Positions 30,866 to 40,127 of a stretch of 64,000 bases of DNA are shown piece by piece. Made by a program: the position numbers and the translations under genes. Every line of letters begins with the position of its first letter. The first letter of the stretch is position 1. The notes under the pieces are model-generated. The model ran no database searches. It had not been told where the DNA came from and saw nothing but the letters and a program-made list of their open reading frames with translations. The DNA is from Klebsiella spallanzanii (lineage in GTDB: Bacteria; Pseudomonadota; Gammaproteobacteria; Enterobacterales; Enterobacteriaceae), in assembly GCF_902158555.1 (NCBI RefSeq), contig NZ_CABGGS010000046.1, forward strand, positions 186,001 through 250,000, written 5' to 3'.

Positions 30866-31606
30866 CTGTTTTTGATGTCCATTTTCTTAAGTTTTAATGA
30901 GTTAGCGGAGTTTGTTGTTTTCATTACGTTACGCTATGGCTCATTGGTTCCTGTGAAATTCTGCATTTCTTTCATTTGCACATAGGCGCATGATAACGGA
31001 GTCTTCAGGTCAGGAAAACAAGAAGGAAGGGATAGTGAGTCAGAGCAGGGGGAATGACAGTGGCAAAGACGAAAAATGGCGCGCTTACGGGAGTGCGAAT
31101 GCATTTTTGCCAGCGGTTTTCTGTCGATAAATGCTCAACCTAAGTGATGATGTTATCTGTGTTTGTGAGGAATTAAATAGGCTGTTATTTCAATTGATTT
31201 AACAGTTTCGATGATGGTAGGGCGCTTATTTGTTAATGATATTGATAACAATTACATTTTAATAACAAGCCATTTGGTATATTCTCCACCTATTAATTAC
31301 TGGAAGTAATTTGTTTTTAGGAACTATCGCAATATCGTGCGAGTTAATTCTCTAAAGTAATAACATTCGCGAGGTTAAATGTTTTTTTAATTACCTGGTT
31401 AATGTATTTCTTTTTGCTCAAAAAATGATTTGATAATATTCCTGGTGCCCAGAGGATTTGGCGTAATTAAATATATTTAATGGTAATTTAATTATTGTAA
31501 CGGATTTTTTGGTGATGCAGAGGGCTGGAGTCATGATGTAAATATACCATTACGACTAATTGCTCTTTACTCTCTTAGGATAAAATTTATAACGCAGGAA
31601 TTGTTT
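30866..31606 (+). promoter_or_regulatory. Long AT-rich region upstream of the fimbrial operon
   Basis: 741 bases between divergent mutS and the first pilin gene, without a coding signal. The right two-thirds is strongly AT-rich, with poly-T/A tracts, as is common for H-NS-silenced fimbrial promoters. I found no pair of long inverted repeats of the kind that flank an invertible fim switch, and no GATC pair of the pap type. A ribosome site (GCAGGAA) precedes ATG 31607. The exact promoter is not assignable by eye. Confidence 0.5.
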
Positions 31607-32152
31607 ATGAAACTGAATAAAGTTGCTATGGCTGTAGCATTAACTGCTGCACTTGGTTCGATGTCTGCTCTTGCCGATTCAACTCACGGACAGATTGAGC
31701 TTGAAGGTGTGCTGGTAAACACCGCATGTGGTTTGGCTCCATCTTCCAGCCCGGTAACCGTGGATTTTGGTGAAGTTCCTGTTTCTCTGCTGGTTGGCGG
31801 TGGTCAGGCGACTGAAACTAAAAATATTGAACTGCAGTACTGTGATACCACCATTGCCAGCTCTGCCATCGTTACCTACACCCCGACTTCGGTTAACCCG
31901 AACGACGCTACTCTGGCTGCATTCACTTCTGGTTCTGCAAGCGGCGCGGGCATCAGCCTGAAAGACAGCGCCAGCCAGACTGTAACCTGGGGTGCTCAGA
32001 CGACTCCGGTAACCTTAGTTGACGGCGCAAATACCATTCCGTTCGTTGCTGTTCTGAAGGCGGAAGCCCAGGCGGCAGGCGTGACTACGGCTCCGGTCGT
32101 TACTCCTGGCGCCTTCCAGTCCACGATCAACTTCACTATCGATTATCAATAA
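31607..32152 (+). CDS. Major fimbrial subunit (chaperone-usher pilin)
   Basis: 181 residues with signal peptide MKLNKVAMAVALTAALGSMSALA. The mature part has the pilin Cys pair (NTACGLAPS ... LQYCDTT), the VDFGEVP motif after the first Cys, and the C-terminal F-x-x-TINFTIDYQ donor-strand pattern with a penultimate Tyr. A TTG two codons upstream is unlikely. First gene of the operon and followed by a strong hairpin, so it is likely the abundant shaft subunit. Confidence 0.9.
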   Translation: MKLNKVAMAVALTAALGSMSALADSTHGQIELEGVLVNTACGLAPSSSPVTVDFGEVPVSLLVGGGQATETKNIELQYCDTTIASSAIVTYTPTSVNPNDATLAAFTSGSASGAGISLKDSASQTVTWGAQTTPVTLVDGANTIPFVAVLKAEAQAAGVTTAPVVTPGAFQSTINFTIDYQ

Positions 32153-32169
32153 TCGATTTTAAGTTATCG

Positions 32170-32196
32170 TTCGCGGAGGGAGATCCCCTCCGCGAA
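32170..32196 (+). terminator. Hairpin after the major pilin gene (attenuator-like)
   Basis: An 11-bp perfect stem (TTCGCGGAGGG / CCCTCCGCGAA) with a 5-base loop between the first and second pilin genes, followed by ATTA rather than a long T run. Such hairpins stabilise the major-subunit mRNA and reduce read-through to the assembly genes. Confidence 0.7.
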
Positions 32197-32231
32197 ATTA
32201 AGAGAATGCCAGATAAAATGGAATTCTGAAT

Positions 32232-32783
32232 ATGGCAAAGGATACAAACAAAATATGGCCGTTGGTATTATTCGTATCCATATTGCTCTTTCCCGGACAG
32301 GCCTTCAGTACTAATTTTACTCCCGGACAGTTGGCCTTATCCGGCGAACTGGTGGTTGCTGCATGTGATATTGACCCTGATTCACGAGAATTATGGGTGG
32401 ATTTTGGCAACATATCGGCTCGCGATATCAATATGGATCAAGCTGCTAATCTTAGCCGACCTTTTTCCGTCCGCTTAATTGGTTGCGAATCTTTTATTGG
32501 TAAGCAGCATGGTTCGATCGCCTATGCCACGATAACCTTTATGGGTAATGTCAGTGTGGAAGATTCCACCGTCTTAATTCCCGAAGGTGAGGGTAAAGGG
32601 TTTGGCATACAAATTCGTGACAGGTATGGGGAAATTCTAACCTTTGGGGAACCTTCTTCAGGGGAGCTGTTAAGCGATGAAAGTAATACGCTGAAATTCA
32701 CGGCTTCGTTGGTCCCAGTGCAGCAGCATATTAAAGCCGGGGATTTTTATGCCGTAACCCGTTTCTTTATGGATTACAACTAG
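32232..32783 (+). CDS. Fimbrial subunit, minor
   Basis: 183 residues. A signal segment (WPLVLFVSILLFPGQAFS) precedes a pilin domain with Cys in VVAACDIDPDS and RLIGCESF, the LWVDFGNIS motif and the C-terminal FYAVTRFFMDYN. It probably caps or anchors the fibre, or starts assembly. Second in the operon, 75 bases before the usher. Confidence 0.85.
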   Translation: MAKDTNKIWPLVLFVSILLFPGQAFSTNFTPGQLALSGELVVAACDIDPDSRELWVDFGNISARDINMDQAANLSRPFSVRLIGCESFIGKQHGSIAYATITFMGNVSVEDSTVLIPEGEGKGFGIQIRDRYGEILTFGEPSSGELLSDESNTLKFTASLVPVQQHIKAGDFYAVTRFFMDYN

Positions 32784-32860
32784 AAGCAAACTGGCCAGGC
32801 ATAGTTGTCAGCTTGTTTGTCACATGTTCTATTTTAATGAATGATTCGGGATGAATTGTG

Positions 32861-35329
32861 ATGCCATCGCAACTAAAAATAAATCTAATCCTCTCTCAGA
32901 TATTTATTTTCTGCTGCAATTCTGTGGTTTTCGCTTCGGCAGATGTGGAATTCAATACTGACGTGCTGGATGCTGCTGACCGCGATAATATCGATTTAAC
33001 GCGGTTTGCGACCGACAACTACGTTCCCGCCGGTGAATACCTATTAGATATTAAAATTAATGGTCAAGCGGTAGGGCAGCACAAGGTCCGCTATCTGGCG
33101 TCCGAAGACCAGAAACATACCCAAGCCTGTGTTAACGGGGAAATATTATCCCGTTTAGCGCTGAAAGAAGAAGCACAGAAAAAAGTTACACCGTTATTTG
33201 AAGATTGTTATGACGTGTTGAGCATTCCCGGAGCCAGCCTGGCTAACTATGCCGGAGTGCTGGATATCACGGTCCCGCAGGCGTGGATGAAATACAACGA
33301 TCCAAACTGGACGCCGCCTGAGCGTTGGGATCAGGGGATCGGTGGATTCCTGTTCGACTATAGCCTGACCGGGCAATATACCCGCCAGCTTGATATACAT
33401 AAAGAGTACACCACCTTAAGCGGATACGGCCAGGCCGGAGCTAATCTGGGCGGATGGCGTTTACGCGGCGAGTATCAGACCAGCTATTACAGCTCGATGC
33501 ACCAATTCGACTTTGATATGAATCAGATCTACGCCTACCGCCCGTTACCGCTGATGGCGGCAAAGCTGACGGCAGGGGAGATCTATCTCGATTCTCAGGT
33601 TTTTGATACCGTACGTTTTACCGGACTTAATCTCGTCAGCGACGAGCGCCAGCTACCGCCAAATTTGCAGGGCTATGCGCCGGAAATTCGCGGACTGGCA
33701 AAGACCAACGCCAAGGTTACGGTCAAGCAGAGTGGACGTATCCTTTATGAAACAACCGTTCCAGCCGGACCATTTAATATTCAGGATCTGCGCAGTTCGG
33801 TACGCGGAACGCTGGATGTTCAGGTGGAGGAGCAGGATGGTTCAATCTCTACTTTCCAGGTTAATACCGCCAACATCCCTTATCTCACGCGTCCAGGCTA
33901 CGTTCGCTATAACGTGGCGATGGGAGTGCCATCCCGTTATAGCCATAAAATCCAGGGGCCGGGATTTGCATCCGGTGACTTCTCCTGGGGGATAACCAAC
34001 GCATGGTCGCTTTATGGTGGACTACAAAGTGCTGGCGCGGGATATACTGCGGTATCCGCCGGTATTGGTCGCGATCTTAGTATATTTGGTGCGCTCTCGG
34101 TGGATGCCACCGAATCTTACAGTCAGCAGTCAAATCAAAAAAGACTGAAAGGTACGTCGTTTAAGCTGAGCTATGCGAAAACCTTCGACGAATATAACAG
34201 TTCAATTACCTTCGCTGGATATCGCTTTTCTCAGGAGGACTTCCGCTCTTTCTCGCAATATCTCAACGAACGCTACGAAGGTTATGACAGCCTGGGCCGC
34301 GAGAAAGAAGTTTATACCATTACCGGGAACAAAACCTTCTGGGCCAATGAGCCGGGCAAAGCGACGACTGTATTTCTCACCTATACCCATCAGAACTACT
34401 GGAACCGTAGTAGCCAGGATCGCTACGGGATTTCTTTAGGTCGCTCATTTAATGTCGGCAGTATTCGCGGGATCACGACCAATATTTCAGCATATCGTTC
34501 TGACTATGAGGGGCGCAGGGATGATTCGATAGCTTTCTCACTCTCTATTCCCATTGGCGATAGTCGATGGAGCGGCCTGGATGTACAGACCAATAACGGT
34601 AAAACCAGCCCCATGCTTTCGTATACCGATAATAGTGATTACAACAACCTGTGGCGATTACGCGCAGGGGCTAGCCAGAACGGCTCTGCCGATATCGATG
34701 GTTATTATCAAAGACGCTCTCAATATGCCGAAATTAATAGTAACGCCAGTTACCAGCAAAATAGCTATTTATCCCTGAGCAGCACCTTACGTGGCGGTTT
34801 TACCGCGACTCGTCATGGTGCGGCTATCCATAACAGCGGCGCAACGCTCAATACCGCACGCATGATGGTCAATACCAACGGCATCGGCGATGTGCCGCTG
34901 AATGACGGTAGATCAAGAACCAACGGTTTCGGTATTGCTGTTATCCCGGACATCGTGAGCTACAACAGTTTCGATACCAGGGTTGATGTTGATGCGATGT
35001 CGGAATCTATTGAGGCGGCAAAAGCTATCAGCACGACAACGATGACGGAAGGCGCTATTGGCTATCAGGCCTTTGGTATGGCGAAAGGCGAGAAAATGAT
35101 GGGCATTATTCGCCTGGCTGATGGTTCCTATCCGCCCTTTGGCGCAGAGGTTATCAACGACGATGGCGTGAGCGTTTCGATGATCATGGAAGGCGGACAG
35201 GGATGGCTGGCAGGGGTGAATCCGCAGGAGCAGCTCAATGTGATATGGAGTGGGAAAACACAATGTCAGATAACCATTCCACCAACCATAGAACACCGTT
35301 CGACCTCTGCGCTATTGCCGTGTAAGTGA
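32861..35329 (+). CDS. Fimbrial outer membrane usher protein
   Basis: 822 residues from ATG 32861 (a GTG codon directly before it is an alternative). Signal peptide, then the N-terminal chaperone-binding domain (VEFNTDVLDAADRDNIDLTRFA), a 24-strand barrel with plug (LAKTNAKVTVKQSGRILYETTVPAGPFNIQDL is the usher signature), and C-terminal domains with the Cys pair (KTQCQITIPP ... ALLPCK). It forms the secretion and polymerisation pore for the fimbria. Length and motifs are complete. Confidence 0.95.
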   Translation: MPSQLKINLILSQIFIFCCNSVVFASADVEFNTDVLDAADRDNIDLTRFATDNYVPAGEYLLDIKINGQAVGQHKVRYLASEDQKHTQACVNGEILSRLALKEEAQKKVTPLFEDCYDVLSIPGASLANYAGVLDITVPQAWMKYNDPNWTPPERWDQGIGGFLFDYSLTGQYTRQLDIHKEYTTLSGYGQAGANLGGWRLRGEYQTSYYSSMHQFDFDMNQIYAYRPLPLMAAKLTAGEIYLDSQVFDTVRFTGLNLVSDERQLPPNLQGYAPEIRGLAKTNAKVTVKQSGRILYETTVPAGPFNIQDLRSSVRGTLDVQVEEQDGSISTFQVNTANIPYLTRPGYVRYNVAMGVPSRYSHKIQGPGFASGDFSWGITNAWSLYGGLQSAGAGYTAVSAGIGRDLSIFGALSVDATESYSQQSNQKRLKGTSFKLSYAKTFDEYNSSITFAGYRFSQEDFRSFSQYLNERYEGYDSLGREKEVYTITGNKTFWANEPGKATTVFLTYTHQNYWNRSSQDRYGISLGRSFNVGSIRGITTNISAYRSDYEGRRDDSIAFSLSIPIGDSRWSGLDVQTNNGKTSPMLSYTDNSDYNNLWRLRAGASQNGSADIDGYYQRRSQYAEINSNASYQQNSYLSLSSTLRGGFTATRHGAAIHNSGATLNTARMMVNTNGIGDVPLNDGRSRTNGFGIAVIPDIVSYNSFDTRVDVDAMSESIEAAKAISTTTMTEGAIGYQAFGMAKGEKMMGIIRLADGSYPPFGAEVINDDGVSVSMIMEGGQGWLAGVNPQEQLNVIWSGKTQCQITIPPTIEHRSTSALLPCK

Positions 35330-35358
35330 TCGATTTGTAGGTAAATAACAGTCACCGT

Positions 35359-36117
35359 ATGAAAAGGCCAAAAATGAGTAGAACAAGCAATAAATGCTAC
35401 TGGATGGGTGTCCTGATGCTGGCTGCGGTAAGCGGTACCGCTCAGGCGGGCGTTTCAGTCGATCGCACCCGATTAATCATCACCGGTAAAGACAGTTCGG
35501 CGAGCGCAAATCTAACCAATACCAGCCCGGATATTCCGTTCCTGGCGCAATCGTGGGTTGAAGACAGTAAAGGCAACAAAATTACTTCTCCTTTAGTGGT
35601 GTTGCCACCGTTGCAACGTATTAACGGCGGGCAAAAAGGTGTGGCGCGCGTTACTAAAACTGACGGCATCAACCAGCTTCCACAAGATCGCGAAAGCCTC
35701 TTTTATTTGAACGTGCGTGAAATTCCGCCCAAGCCAGATAAGGCGAATGTCCTGCAATTGGCTATGCAATCGCGGATTAAATTGTTTTACCGCCCGACAG
35801 CCATTATTCCCAAAAGTAAAAGCGAGATTTGGCAGGACCAGGTTGTCTTTCAAAAGAATGGCAACAAGATCAGCGCGCAAAACCCGACACCCTATCACAT
35901 CACCATCATTAGCTTGATGCGTGCGGGTGGCGAAAAAATAACCAAATTTCCAGGGGTAATGATTGCGCCAAAATCCAACCTGGAATTCAGTGTAACTGAC
36001 GGCGGGATCAGAGAGTTCTCGATGATGTACGTGAATGATTATGGCGGTCATCCGGAACTGAAATATCGCTGTGAAGGAAATACCTGTAAGGCGCTGCCGC
36101 CATCACAGCAAGGGTAA
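35359..36117 (+). CDS. Fimbrial periplasmic chaperone (PapD-like)
   Basis: 252 residues with signal segment MGVLMLAAVSGTAQAG. The PapD-family signature DRESLFYLNVREIPP and the subunit-binding basic residues (DRTRLIITG; SRIKLFYRP) are present. It folds pilins by donor-strand complementation and delivers them to the usher. Start 35359 is used; ATG 35374, which has AAAAGG upstream, is equally plausible. A Cys pair near the C-terminus (YRCEGNTCKAL) is also seen. Confidence 0.93.
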   Translation: MKRPKMSRTSNKCYWMGVLMLAAVSGTAQAGVSVDRTRLIITGKDSSASANLTNTSPDIPFLAQSWVEDSKGNKITSPLVVLPPLQRINGGQKGVARVTKTDGINQLPQDRESLFYLNVREIPPKPDKANVLQLAMQSRIKLFYRPTAIIPKSKSEIWQDQVVFQKNGNKISAQNPTPYHITIISLMRAGGEKITKFPGVMIAPKSNLEFSVTDGGIREFSMMYVNDYGGHPELKYRCEGNTCKALPPSQQG

Positions 36118-36132
36118 CAGAAGAGGAACCTG

Positions 36133-36765
36133 ATGATGAAAATGCGTTTATCGCTATTAGCACTGTTTATATTTGGTATTAGCACATCGGCTCAGGCTGA
36201 GGCTGATATTCCGCTACAGCCGCAGCACTATAACCAGGATCATCAGGGGGAAGATGGCGGCAAAGTCATATTTCATGGTTCCGTATATGCTTCGCCTTGC
36301 GTTCTTGCACCGCAGAGCCGCTTGCAGATTATTGAAATGGGTGAAATTAGCGCCCGCCGTTTTCATCAGGCGGGCGATCGTAGCCAGCCGGTGCTTATTC
36401 GCATTGATTTGAAAGATTGCCTGAAAGGCGCGTCGCAGGCTCGCGATAGCCTTGCTTCGAAGACCACCGGAATTGACAAGCATCTCTATACCACCGGTGA
36501 GCAGGCGGTACAGCTAACGTTTATCGGCGAGTCGGATATGAATAATCGTCAATTATTGCGTCTGACCGGCGGTATTTCAGGTGCTGGTATTCGCCTGCTG
36601 GATACCAAAGCACGCGCGTTGGATATTAATCAGACCCAGCCGTTGCTCATTGTTAAAACCGGTGATAGCAGCCTGACGTTTATGGCGGCGCTGGAATCTA
36701 CCGGAACAAATGTTATTGCAGGTGATTTTAGTGGATTGCTGCGTTTAAAAATGGAGTATTTCTAA
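36133..36765 (+). CDS. Fimbrial subunit, minor (adapter type)
   Basis: 210 residues with signal peptide MKMRLSLLALFIFGISTSAQA. Pilin domain with Cys at YASPCVLAPQS and IDLKDCLKGA and the C-terminal GLLRLKMEYF. The position after the chaperone and before the tip adhesin suggests an adapter subunit. Its stop overlaps the next start by one base. Confidence 0.86.
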   Translation: MMKMRLSLLALFIFGISTSAQAEADIPLQPQHYNQDHQGEDGGKVIFHGSVYASPCVLAPQSRLQIIEMGEISARRFHQAGDRSQPVLIRIDLKDCLKGASQARDSLASKTTGIDKHLYTTGEQAVQLTFIGESDMNNRQLLRLTGGISGAGIRLLDTKARALDINQTQPLLIVKTGDSSLTFMAALESTGTNVIAGDFSGLLRLKMEYF

Positions 36766-37814
36766 TGGCGACAATGACAATCAGGTTAAAAACTCGTGTT
36801 GCTATTTTGCTTTATATCAGCCTGCTGTCCTGGGAAGCTAATGCCGCGATTGAAGGGGAGATTACGCCAGTTGGTGGTTCTAAAATGTATAATATTAACG
36901 TTGCCAACCAGGACGTAACGAATAATAGCATTGGCTCGACAATTCCTTATGACTTCTCGTTAGGTGGTCAATATTCTGGCGTGGTTAGTTGTAGTACCAC
37001 AATGACTAAACAACCTATTTATTACACGGCTACCGCATCGCTGCTTGAGCAGGGAATGACTACTGGTTATTTAAAACTCAACGATTATATGGATGTTAAA
37101 ATAGAAATCTATATCGGTGGGCGACGTGGGGAAGATATTGCTGTGCCATTTTATAATGAATCGAACGAGGCCAATCAAAATACATGTGTTCCCCCAACAA
37201 CACAAATTAACAACTTTGAGTCCGGTGGTAGGGGGCGTGTAACATTTATGATTACCAAACCCATTATTAATGGTCTTAATCTTTTAGGAACTGAAGTTGC
37301 CAAACTTTATGGGCGTATGGGGAATTTCTCCAGCGTAATGGGAATGACGCCGATGTCGATTGTTTCTATTAACTCTGGAGTTATCACCGTTCCGGACAAA
37401 TGTATAATTAACTCAGGTTCCCCAATTACGGTAGATTTTGGCACGATCCCCAGTTCAGGTTCATCACTTAATGGTATTAATTACAGTCAGTCTTTGCCGA
37501 TTAAGGTTAAATGTGAAGGCGGGAGTTTTGCTAATGGTAGTCTGAATATTAAACTGGGTATTCAGCAGGCTAATACGGCCAGTTTTAATAGCGATTACCT
37601 GGGTACGACTGGTCCCGTTGATCGTTCTAATCTTGGTATTATTATTAAAGACGGAAACACGTTGGTTTCTGCAAATAAATTTTATGATATTCAAGGGTTT
37701 GCGAATAACCAAGGGACGTGGAATTTAACTGCTGCACCGATTGCGCAGGATGGAACAAACGTTGCAGAAGGGGACTTTCAGGCATCAGCCACCGTGGTTG
37801 CTGAATTCCAGTAA
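36765..37814 (+). CDS. Fimbrial tip adhesin (two-domain)
   Basis: 349 residues, about twice a normal pilin. Signal segment (VAILLYISLLSWEANA), an N-terminal receptor-binding-like domain of about 180 residues with its own Cys pair (VVSCSTTM ... NQNTCVPP), then a pilin domain (PDKCIINSGSPITVDFGTIP; IKVKCEGG) ending VVAEFQ. This FimH/MrkD-like layout marks it as the tip adhesin. The receptor cannot be told from sequence. Confidence 0.86.
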   Translation: MATMTIRLKTRVAILLYISLLSWEANAAIEGEITPVGGSKMYNINVANQDVTNNSIGSTIPYDFSLGGQYSGVVSCSTTMTKQPIYYTATASLLEQGMTTGYLKLNDYMDVKIEIYIGGRRGEDIAVPFYNESNEANQNTCVPPTTQINNFESGGRGRVTFMITKPIINGLNLLGTEVAKLYGRMGNFSSVMGMTPMSIVSINSGVITVPDKCIINSGSPITVDFGTIPSSGSSLNGINYSQSLPIKVKCEGGSFANGSLNIKLGIQQANTASFNSDYLGTTGPVDRSNLGIIIKDGNTLVSANKFYDIQGFANNQGTWNLTAAPIAQDGTNVAEGDFQASATVVAEFQ

Positions 37815-37830
37815 AGGGGAAGGGGGGAGC

Positions 37831-38379
37831 ATGCGTCAATTTATCGCATCAATAATACTTATATTTTCATTATCGACAACATCCCCTGCACATGCCATCG
37901 GGGAACTGATCGGCGGTGATTTAAATTTTAAAGGAACAGTTGTCGCACAGGGCTGTAGTATTGTACCCTCATCCCAAAGTGTGGCTGTAGATTTTGGCGA
38001 GATATCAACCCGAACCTTATACATGCAAGGGAAATCCCAGCTAAAATCATTTGTGATTGAGCTACAGGACTGCAGTACGGCTGTTTTTAATACGGTCTCA
38101 GTGACCTTTAACGGCCAAAAAAATGTCAATATGATTGACCGCCTGGCAATTACACCGGTGGCTTCCAGTACCGTCAGTGGTATTGGCATTGGTTTTGAAG
38201 AAAGTGATGGCACGCCTATTTCATTGGAATCGCCGACAACCGCAGTAGCACTTTCTGAATCCACTATACAGTTAAGTTTTAACGCTTTTGTTGAGGGGGA
38301 ACAGGATGCCTTGAACAACAAAACATTACAGGCTGGAGCGTTTCAGGCGACGGCTTACTATACCCTCAATTACCAGTAG
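37831..38379 (+). CDS. Fimbrial subunit, minor
   Basis: 182 residues from ATG 37831, preceded by a strong GGGGAAGGGGGG ribosome site; the frame's extension further upstream lies inside the adhesin gene and is not used. Signal peptide MRQFIASIILIFSLSTTSPAHA, pilin Cys pair (QGCSIVPSS ... LQDCSTAV), the VDFGEIS motif and the C-terminus TAYYTLNYQ. It closes the structural operon; possibly an alternative shaft or terminating subunit. Confidence 0.86.
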   Translation: MRQFIASIILIFSLSTTSPAHAIGELIGGDLNFKGTVVAQGCSIVPSSQSVAVDFGEISTRTLYMQGKSQLKSFVIELQDCSTAVFNTVSVTFNGQKNVNMIDRLAITPVASSTVSGIGIGFEESDGTPISLESPTTAVALSESTIQLSFNAFVEGEQDALNNKTLQAGAFQATAYYTLNYQ

Positions 38380-38402
38380 TACCGATCAGGGATGATTGAA
38401 AT

Positions 38403-39074
38403 ATGAGCTGCAATTTTTTTCTTTACGATAAAAATATCTTTTTTTCGGAGGGTATTCGCTCAGCGGTTACCCATCTTACTGCTTGTGATTCCGATTGTTC
38501 TTTCTCAAGACTTGAGAGTTTTTCTCAGCTGGTTGGGACTCTGCAGTTACCAAAGAAGAAGGATGAACTGAACTGGATTTTGTGTGATGTTGACAGTTTG
38601 CCGGATGAGCGTTTTGACGCTCTACATACGATTAAAGAATATTATTGTAGAGAAAATCAAAATCTGGTGATATTGTTGAGCGAAAGCAATGTAGCTCTTT
38701 TTTTTGCGCTCCATTCGATTCTACCCAGCGCCAGTTGGTTATTAAAGAAAGAGTCTCTAGACGATTTCTCGCGCTTTATCAGAGACTCGCAATTTGCCGC
38801 GACAAAGAAGATATTCTTTAGCCGCTCTCTGATTAACTATACACGTCAACAATGGTTGACAAGGGATTTTAACAACAGCATCTCCAGTGATGACTGGTGG
38901 TTAATGGAAGAGATCTTCAAAGGGAAATCGTTATCGCAAATTTCTTCTGAGCAAAGGATTGATGTTCGTCGATTGAGTCGTTGCAAACGGGGCCTGATGA
39001 AAAAGCTAAACGCGAAAAATAACGTTGAGCTATTTCATATTTTCAGGTGCATCGTTGCGACACCGTGCGTGTAA
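38403..39074 (+). CDS. LuxR/FimW-like regulator with degenerate receiver
   Basis: 223 residues. The N-terminal part resembles a receiver-like domain (MSCNFFLYDKNIFFSEGIRSAV ... NWILCDVDSL). The C-terminal part (DDWWLMEEIFKGKSLSQISSEQRIDVRRLSRCKRGLMKKLNAKN) has the LuxR-type helix-turn-helix pattern in altered form. Its place between the fimbrial operon (23 bases after the last pilin) and the secreted-peptide genes suggests control of one or both. No canonical phosphorylatable Asp pocket is apparent, so it may not need a kinase. Confidence 0.75.
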   Translation: MSCNFFLYDKNIFFSEGIRSAVTHLTACDSDCSFSRLESFSQLVGTLQLPKKKDELNWILCDVDSLPDERFDALHTIKEYYCRENQNLVILLSESNVALFFALHSILPSASWLLKKESLDDFSRFIRDSQFAATKKIFFSRSLINYTRQQWLTRDFNNSISSDDWWLMEEIFKGKSLSQISSEQRIDVRRLSRCKRGLMKKLNAKNNVELFHIFRCIVATPCV

Positions 39075-39176
39075 TTCCGTACTTATTCGAACATTCACAG
39101 AACTGCTGGCAGTAATAAAAGTCGGTAGATAAACGTAGTAAATGTATTTCAATATTAACATTCAAGGATTTTATAA

Positions 39177-39386
39177 ATGCAAAAATTAAGCATGATTGAA
39201 GCATCAGCTATTATTGGCGGAACCTGCAAGGAAACCTGCACCAGCTCTTATGAGACAGTGGTTGTTGGCGGTGTCTCTACCTGTAAAGAAGTGACTACCT
39301 GTACCGATAAACACGGTAACTCAACCGTGACGATGAAAGATGCTGCCGATGGCATGTGCGTTGTGCCGAATAGCATCCGCCATTAA
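39177..39386 (+). CDS. Precursor of a Cys-rich secreted peptide with double-glycine leader
   Basis: 69 residues. The leader MQKLSMIEASAIIGG fits the bacteriocin/microcin consensus LSxxExxxIxGG exactly: L -12, S -11, E -8, I -4, GG -2/-1. Cleavage would give a 54-residue core starting TCKETC. The core has five Cys (residues 17, 21, 36, 42, 61), an odd number, and two related segments TCKETCT and TCKEVTTCT separated by a VVVGG stretch. A good ribosome site (CAAGGA) precedes the ATG. A matching C39-peptidase exporter lies 1.7 kb downstream in the same gene train. It may correspond to an enterobacterial family catalogued as DUF4762 (recalled, not checked). I infer a microcin-like or signalling peptide; its target is unknown. 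Confidence 0.85.
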   Translation: MQKLSMIEASAIIGGTCKETCTSSYETVVVGGVSTCKEVTTCTDKHGNSTVTMKDAADGMCVVPNSIRH

Positions 39387-39398
39387 TTTCTGCTGTGG

Positions 39399-39424
39399 TA
39401 TATGGAGGGGAAACCCTCCATATA
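39399..39424 (+). terminator. Perfect hairpin after the precursor gene (attenuator-like)
   Basis: An 11-bp uninterrupted stem (TATATGGAGGG / CCCTCCATATA) closed by a GAAA tetraloop, followed by TTTCT. It lies between the precursor and the processing/export genes. This is the layout used to give much more precursor mRNA than exporter mRNA. It may act as a leaky terminator or as a 3' stabiliser. Confidence 0.75.
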
Positions 39425-39456
39425 TTTCTACGCCATTTTCGCGAGCCTGGTATCAA

Positions 39457-40125
39457 ATGAAGATTAAACCTATTACCGCTGTTGGCTACACGTTTCTGGT
39501 GGCGCTAATTTCGTCGCTGATTACCGTCCTGTGCTATCACCTTTTTGTGTTTAACACCTTCTCACTGGACAGCAGTAAACCGTCGGCGTTACGGGAAATT
39601 GACCGCGCAACGGTGGCTGTTAGCCCAATCAAACATGAAAACAGCATTATTGAAGTGATGTCCTATGGCTGTCACTACTGCGCGTCGAACGAGGAAGATA
39701 TCGAAAAATTGGCCGCCACGTTACCGGCCAATAGCACCTTTGAAGTTATCCATATTACTGCTGAAAGAAATGGTCTGGCGGTTTATGCCCCGGTTTTTGC
39801 GACCCTTGAAGTTATGGGCATTGAACGTCAACTGCGTGACCAGGCTTATAATTCGGTAATGACCCGCGGTATTAATTTAGCTGATTCTGAATTACTTGAC
39901 GTTTGGTTGAAGAAAAACGACATCGATGTCGTGAAATATCACCAAATACGCCAAAGCAAAGCCGTTGCTGACCGTCTGGAATATATGGCGAAAATCACTG
40001 AACTTTATGACATTAATGCGACACCGCTGTTTATTGTGAATAAAAAATACGTGGTAGCGAAAGATCGTCAGTTTCCTGAGTTTGCCGACTATATGCGCCA
40101 GCTGTTAACTCAGGGCAAGGAGTAA
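39457..40125 (+). CDS. Membrane-anchored DsbA-like thiol oxidoreductase
   Basis: 222 residues from ATG 39457. One N-terminal membrane segment (VGYTFLVALISSLITVLCYHLFVF), then a thioredoxin-fold DsbA-type domain with active site C72-H-Y-C75 (SYGCHYCASNEED) and the cis-Pro loop (NATPLFIVNKKYVV). The insertion between them is helical, as in DsbA. It should act in the periplasm, where it could form disulfides in the Cys-rich peptide encoded just upstream. Two bases separate it from the acyltransferase gene. A reductase or isomerase role cannot be excluded. Confidence 0.85.
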   Translation: MKIKPITAVGYTFLVALISSLITVLCYHLFVFNTFSLDSSKPSALREIDRATVAVSPIKHENSIIEVMSYGCHYCASNEEDIEKLAATLPANSTFEVIHITAERNGLAVYAPVFATLEVMGIERQLRDQAYNSVMTRGINLADSELLDVWLKKNDIDVVKYHQIRQSKAVADRLEYMAKITELYDINATPLFIVNKKYVVAKDRQFPEFADYMRQLLTQGKE

Positions 40126-40127
40126 GC

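Noticed and set aside
30866-31606. Invertible promoter switch of the fim type
   Set aside because: I found no matched long inverted repeats, and no fimB/fimE-like recombinase gene is present.
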